A stretch of 12,809 nt of DNA from Dissophora ornata (taxonomy: Eukaryota; Mortierellomycota; Mortierellomycetes; Mortierellales; Mortierellaceae): contig MU617457.1 in assembly GCA_025201705.1 (NCBI GenBank), positions 1-12,809 on the forward strand. The letters are read 5' to 3'. Shown here one piece after another: positions 9,027-12,809 of the stretch. Numbering within the stretch: the stretch's first letter is position 1; each line of letters begins with the position of its first letter. A program made the translations under genes and the position numbers. The notes beneath the pieces are model-generated. The model was given only the letters and a program-made list of their open reading frames with translations. It did not search any database and had not been told where the DNA came from.

Positions 9027-10640
9027 CTACATGTACTCAACCTGGCGTTTATGCCAGTCGCGTTGTCTCAACGCTCCGACTCTTGAGAATGTGCTCATCT
9101 GGATACCGACCAAGGCTTGCGCATGTGCCATCAACACTTGGTCCACCATCATGGGCCCAAAGACACCCATCGTCTCTGCAGTTCCCATCTGGTCGTGGTC
9201 CAGATACATCCAACCCAGATCTGCAAACTTTTTCAATTCCTCAGGCCGACGTTCGTTCGTTGCAACAAAGACTGGCATGATCTCTGTCAGCGACCCCGAT
9301 GGGTTTTGCTTGGACTGGATCTTGTCGATCCGCTGAGCAATCTCGTCTGTCGTAGGGAAGCAATGCACCAACTTTGGGCCTGCAAAGTTCGACTGGCAGT
9401 ACTGAGCGAAATCACCGCGACGCACATGGATTGCAATATACTTTTGAGTCGGCACAATCTCCTGTCTCGATTTCGGGTCATAGATCGGTTCGGGCTTCAT
9501 CAGATGCTGGTCCAAGAAACCCTGTACAAAGTCCTCCAACTCTTCCGTGAAGTGCAAGTGTTGGCCGAATCGATCCCACTCAGACTTGTCCTTGACGTAG
9601 ACCTTGTATGTGTTGGAGATACAGATGAACTTGTCGCGGCGGTAGGGCGCCAAAGTTTTGGTGATCGCCTCGATCTTGGTAGCATCGACCTGGAGCGGGC
9701 TCAGCGTGACGTTGAACTTCCACTGCTTCAAGAAACCCTTGGCAGTGAAATCGATCGTACGCTTCGATCCGAACCCGCAGGTGATCTTGCAATCCAGCTG
9801 GTTGAATTCTGCCAACTCGGCATCGCGCAACTTGTGGAACTCGATCACCTTGGCCCCCGTCAGCTCCTGGAACCGGTCCAGGTCCAGGAACTTTGACCAG
9901 GGCTGGTTCTGTTTCGACTTGTCGTGCGACGACGCCGTGATGGGTGGGATGATGAGTGTGCGACCCAATGCTTTGGCAACTTCCATGCCTCGAAGCATGC
10001 CATAGAACTGGTTGGTGATGCCGGCGTACGGTAGATAAGTAATGTATTGAACGTCATCGTCCTGGTCCAACGTCTCTTCGAAGGGCAGGTAGTCCTCCTC
10101 TTCCTCCTCCTCCTCCTCCTCCCCGACAACATCATCGCCTTCGGGAGTAGTTTCGTCGTTGCTACCATTGGCTGGGTTCTTATCGGCATTGCTATTTTTG
10201 TTGTCCGGAATCACGGGCTGACGAGAGTCATCCGAGGGCTGTCGGTAGCGGCCTTGGCTCTGGTCTACAGGCTTGTTGTCCAAGTTGACTTTGTTGTATA
10301 CGTTCCGGTTATTGTATTCGGCATTGTTATTGTTGTTCGAGGGACTGCCAGCGTCCCCAGCATTGACGATGTCGAGTTTGATTTGCTGTTCAACGATTGG
10401 TTTGGGTTTCCAGCGAATAATGGCAAAGTCTGCATCCTTGCTGCAACCAACACCGCCACTGCTAGAGGAGAGCGGACGGGTGACGACGTGGAAGACGAGC
10501 ATGGTCCCCGAGGTGATAAGGAGGATGAATGAGATCAGGATAATGAGCCGCCGCTGACCGTTCCTCCTTGAAGCGGTGGTTGTAGAGTTATTTGAGTAGC
10601 GCGGCAACGACGCTGGCCGGAACTTTGGAGAGGTGGCCAT
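9027..10640 (-). CDS. GDP-fucose O-fucosyltransferase-like type II membrane protein, 537 aa
   Basis: Intronless ORF from ATG at 10640. The N-terminus is a short basic cytosolic tail (RRNGQRR, ~25-31) followed by one hydrophobic segment at ~32-52, a signal anchor that would place the rest in the ER/Golgi lumen. Residues ~53-195 form a low-complexity stem, Asn-rich at 101-125 and with nine consecutive Glu at 174-182. The catalytic region starts near 198: YLPYAGITNQFYGMLRG (202-218) resembles the family's G-G-x-x-N-Q motif with Asn210, then HVRRGDF at 405-411 and STFSRVGALRQR at 516-527. These three match the GDP-fucose-binding/catalytic motifs of the protein O-fucosyltransferase superfamily, with the H-x-R-R-G-D-F loop most diagnostic. 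An N-V-T sequon is at 310. The acceptor is unknown; a role in fucosylating secreted proteins or cell-wall glycans is inferred. The start is supported by the tail-anchor layout immediately after it. Confidence 0.88.
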   Translation of the reverse strand: MATSPKFRPASLPRYSNNSTTTASRRNGQRRLIILISFILLITSGTMLVFHVVTRPLSSSSGGVGCSKDADFAIIRWKPKPIVEQQIKLDIVNAGDAGSPSNNNNNAEYNNRNVYNKVNLDNKPVDQSQGRYRQPSDDSRQPVIPDNKNSNADKNPANGSNDETTPEGDDVVGEEEEEEEEEDYLPFEETLDQDDDVQYITYLPYAGITNQFYGMLRGMEVAKALGRTLIIPPITASSHDKSKQNQPWSKFLDLDRFQELTGAKVIEFHKLRDAELAEFNQLDCKITCGFGSKRTIDFTAKGFLKQWKFNVTLSPLQVDATKIEAITKTLAPYRRDKFICISNTYKVYVKDKSEWDRFGQHLHFTEELEDFVQGFLDQHLMKPEPIYDPKSRQEIVPTQKYIAIHVRRGDFAQYCQSNFAGPKLVHCFPTTDEIAQRIDKIQSKQNPSGSLTEIMPVFVATNERRPEELKKFADLGWMYLDHDQMGTAETMGVFGPMMVDQVLMAHAQALVGIQMSTFSRVGALRQRDWHKRQVEYM

Positions 10641-10672
10641 CCTGAGAAGTTCAGAGTGCAGTAGTCTCTCTG

Positions 10673-10748
10673 ATTAGGGATGAGGGATGAGGAGGGGGAG
10701 GGAGAGAAGGAGGGATGAGGGGGAGAGAGAAAGAGGAGAAAGAGATGC
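10673..10748 (-). promoter_or_regulatory. Polypyrimidine leader of fucosyltransferase-like gene
   Basis: About 75 bp almost entirely A/G on the plus strand (GGGATGAGG-type words and GAGAGA runs), read as C/T on the coding strand, 33-108 nt upstream of the ATG at 10640. It probably forms the 5' UTR or core promoter. Confidence 0.5.
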
Positions 10749-11345
10749 TGTAACAGAATGACAAGAAAGGGACACAAAACAGGGTCCCTGAATAAGATTA
10801 AGAAGGGATTGGGTCTAATAATATCAAAGCCGGTCCAAAGAACGGTGCCAGACCACACACGACTGGAAGATGACAGGTAGATGGATGGGATGACAGGAAT
10901 GAGGTGATGGACAATTCGCTCAGCTCTCATTCTCATCCTCGGCCTCGCACCCTAAACTATGTCCCTATCTCTCTCCTCTCTTTTTCTCTCGCTGCACGTT
11001 TGTTCATTATTGTGTTTTATTATTGTACCCCTGTGCATACATTATGCAATGCAACGTCTGAAAAATGCCTTTGTAAGGTTTTTTGCTGAGGAGCCAATCC
11101 AGTTCAAGCAAGTTCTAATTATTAGAATAAATGACAGTTTTAAAAATGTCCCAACACGCACATCCTTCTGGGTGCAAGGATGAGAATAGCGGATGGATGC
11201 GAGTCCATGAGGGGACGCAAACGAGAGCCCCGCTGCTCATCGCGATAAATAGATCGAAAAGGAAAGGAGAGCACATGGACAAGGGACAAGGGACAGGGGA
11301 CAGAGGGATCTGGAACAAGAAACATCCTATTTTTCATGTCCAGTT
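10749..11345. other. Spacer without recognisable gene
   Basis: Upstream region of the fucosyltransferase-like gene. It contains a CT-rich plus-strand block near 10960-10995 and three GGGACAR units at 11283-11303 (a small 7-bp tandem). Open frames here carry no recognisable motif. Confidence 0.45.
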
Positions 11346-11705
11346 CTACGCCAGACGGGGGCCTAGCAAGGCTTCTTGTATACTGTACATGGGCGCAACT
11401 CGAAATATTGGCCTTCTCGCCGCGGAGCAGCTTTCAAGATCCTGTGCAGAGAGCTCAGCGCCCTCTGGCACTATTTTTTTTCTCTCGTTGAGCCACTGAC
11501 GGACCGCCAGGGCTGGTGTCTGGTCTGGCGGAGCAGAAGCTGAAACAACCATGGCTGAGATAGAAGGGGCGGTGTAGGCAGTGCCACTGCTGGTGATTGG
11601 CGGTGTGACTGTGGTGACTGTGGAGGGAGTCCTTGTGGGCTGTTGCAATCCAAGCCCAAGCAACTTGATAATCCTTCGGATCACAATTCCAGAGGCCAGC
11701 AACAT
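11346..11705 (-). CDS. Hypothetical small protein, 119 aa (uncertain)
   Basis: Minus-strand ORF not recognised by family. From the ATG at 11705 it encodes an N-terminus mixing hydrophobic and basic residues (MLLASGIVIRRIIKLLGLGL), which could be a mitochondrial presequence or short membrane helix. A Thr/Ser/Pro/Ala-rich linker follows, then a more globular, charged end (AVRQWLNERKKIVPEGAEL). The region is GC-richer and freer of homopolymers than the surrounding spacer, and codon choice looks coding-like. Against it: no homologous family comes to mind, the frame is open on other strands too, and the nearest minus-strand AATAAA is about 325 nt downstream. An in-frame ATG at 11828 would give 160 aa, but the added part looks less coding-like. 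Exon structure is unknown. Confidence 0.28.
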   Translation of the reverse strand: MLLASGIVIRRIIKLLGLGLQQPTRTPSTVTTVTPPITSSGTAYTAPSISAMVVSASAPPDQTPALAVRQWLNERKKIVPEGAELSAQDLESCSAARRPIFRVAPMYSIQEALLGPRLA

Positions 11706-11828
11706 CCTCCTTGGTCTTGACTCTTGACCACATTCCGCACTTTCGTGAGAAAATGGTTGGTTCTTCCTATTGTTGACATCAACGGCGGGCGAAAGGCGGT
11801 AGGATCGCCTCGCTTGGTAACGTCCCGA

Positions 11829-12169
11829 CATCCAGCAGCGCACAGCCTGCGAAGGAAGCTGTCTGTGCTGGACCCTGATCAATTACAGGTCGGATGCCCC
11901 CCTCGCTAAATGACGGCATCTGGATGGCACCTGACCGGAACATCCTTCACTCACGGGGGTATTTCCTGCGTGTTTCACAGCCAAAAAAAAGTTTTCTAGC
12001 CTGTCTAGACACTCCCTAGTCGCTTGGTCTTGCTTGGTCTTGCTTGGCGAACAAGTACAAGTACAGCACCTTTTCCCTCCCTTTGTCTTTCCCCTTCATC
12101 TCTCCACGGAATCAAAGCAACAACATCAAAAAACAAACACTTTTCACAGAATATATATCCCCGCCCATC
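11829..12169. other. Promoter region of DAP-like gene
   Basis: Non-coding stretch before the ATG at 12170. It holds a 10-bp tandem repeat (separate entry), a doubled ACAAGTAC word just after it, and a C/T-rich leader at about 12068-12105. An ATATATAT word about 12-20 bp before the ATG is too close to the start to act as a TATA box. Confidence 0.4.
12022..12047 (+). repeat. 2.6 copies of 10-bp tandem repeat GCTTGGTCTT
   Basis: Units at 12022-12031 and 12032-12041 plus a partial unit to 12047, about 125-148 bp upstream of the DAP-like ATG. The 10-bp period places copies on the same helical face, compatible with a repeated factor site, though chance slippage is equally possible. Confidence 0.7.
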
Positions 12170-12776
12170 ATGAACTCGGAAATTGAAAAGGCTGGACGTT
12201 CCCCTGCAAGTAGGTGATCGATTGCGCCCAAAAAAAAAATACCCTGTTTGAGGTCACTACTCCATTTGAGCTTACCCAATAGTCCAAACATTCATCAACT
12301 GTTGGATATTGCTTTGTAATATCTAGCCAAGGTTGCCGGCATGCGTGTCCCCGCCCATGACCACTCCGTCCCCGTTGTCCGCAAGTAAGTGGTTTTATTC
12401 AATTGCCCGCATCATTTTGTTCCTATCGATATATCTTCTCCCACGACACAGCCGATCTGACCCTTCCTCCTCCTCCTCTTCCTCCTTCTTTCTCATCATC
12501 TTGACCAGGGAGTACGAAGCAAAAAAAGATAAAGACAAGGACGAAGAAGAGACGAATGAGGACCAACGCGAGCTCGAGAAACTTGAACGGTTCGAGTACG
12601 AGAAGATGACCCGAATTGCTGCCGGTGAGCGCCTCGCAAAGCACTATCAGAACCAGCCCAAACATGAAGCCACCAACAACTTTAAGCAGGCTCAGAACAT
12701 CTATGTCGACCAGCCCATCCTCCACAACCACATCAAGTCTGGCGCCTCTGCTCAGTCTTCTTCTCAAAAGAAATAG
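12170..12776 (+). CDS. DAP (death-associated protein 1)-like small charged protein, 3 exons, 121 aa
   Basis: CDS is join(12170..12209, 12327..12384, 12509..12776), with GT-AG introns of 117 and 124 nt (phases 1 and 2). The N-terminus EKAGRSPATKVAGMR (6-20, spanning intron 1) closely resembles the hallmark KAGHPPAVKAGGMR of animal DAP/DAPL1 proteins. Like those it is small, lysine/glutamate-rich in the middle (33-65, including KDKDKDEEE) and ends in a polar basic tail (SSSQKK, 116-121). The segment AAGERLAKHY (70-79) resembles the family's central SGVIARGDKDF in position and character. No membrane segment or signal peptide is present. Animal DAP1 is an mTOR-regulated autophagy modulator, and Dap1b/Dapl1 binds dormant egg ribosomes; whether a fungal member does either is inference. 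The gene model is well supported by splice sites and frame; the family call is moderate. The stop is at 12774-12776. Confidence 0.65.
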
Positions 12777-12809
12777 GGCGTGTTTTTTTGCTGTGAGACA
12801 GAACTTAAA

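Noticed and set aside
9117..9896. 259-codon plus-strand ORF antisense to the fucosyltransferase-like gene
   Set aside because: It lies wholly within the confident O-fucosyltransferase-like frame and its translation has no domain character; it is typical shadow coding of a GC-balanced exon.
12150..12160. ATATATAT as TATA box of the DAP-like gene
   Set aside because: It lies only about 12-20 bp before the ATG, leaving no room for a transcription start and leader.

Overview
The window is nuclear DNA of a filamentous fungus. Genes lie on both strands, are separated by 0.25-2.9 kb of AT-homopolymer-rich spacer, and carry short GT-AG introns (about 97-491 nt). Coding-strand leaders are pyrimidine-rich, and an AATAAA poly(A) signal is visible after the Rab gene. 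The gene content (a Rab11/Ypt31 GTPase, a LYC1-type lysine acetyltransferase, a Golgi-type O-fucosyltransferase-like protein, a DAP-like small protein, and a C2H2 factor with a Ser/Pro/His-rich tail) fits an early-diverging fungus, probably Mortierellomycota/Mucoromycota. That placement is inference from protein style, not from a search. No bacterial operons, CRISPR arrays, insertion sequences, tRNA or rRNA genes were found.

Layout: (1) 278-2091, minus: a three-exon zinc-finger transcription factor whose two fingers are each split by an intron inside the C-x-x-C knuckle. (2) 2092-5010: about 2.9 kb without a recognisable gene, holding the long pyrimidine-rich leader of the zinc-finger gene, microsatellites, palindromes and, near the Rab gene, three phased copies of a GCTTATTTCC-like motif. 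(3) 5011-6566, plus: a complete four-exon Rab11/Ypt31 gene. (4) 6813-8488, minus: a three-exon LYC1-like N-acetyltransferase converging on the Rab gene; its last coding exon is predicted to be only 7 nt. (5) 9027-10640, minus: a single-exon type II membrane protein with O-fucosyltransferase motifs. (6) 10641-12169: spacer with a weak candidate small gene. (7) 12170-12776, plus: a three-exon gene for a 121-residue charged protein whose N-terminal motif resembles death-associated protein 1 (DAP) of animals.

The genes look like independent housekeeping loci rather than a cluster. Rab11 (post-Golgi and recycling traffic) and the fucosyltransferase-like enzyme (secretory-pathway lumen) both belong to the secretory system, but nothing in the sequence links them. 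I see no evidence of a novel multi-gene system. The points most worth checking are the DAP-like protein, the symmetrical zinc-finger exon, the 7-nt terminal exon of LYC1, and the phased promoter motif upstream of Rab11.
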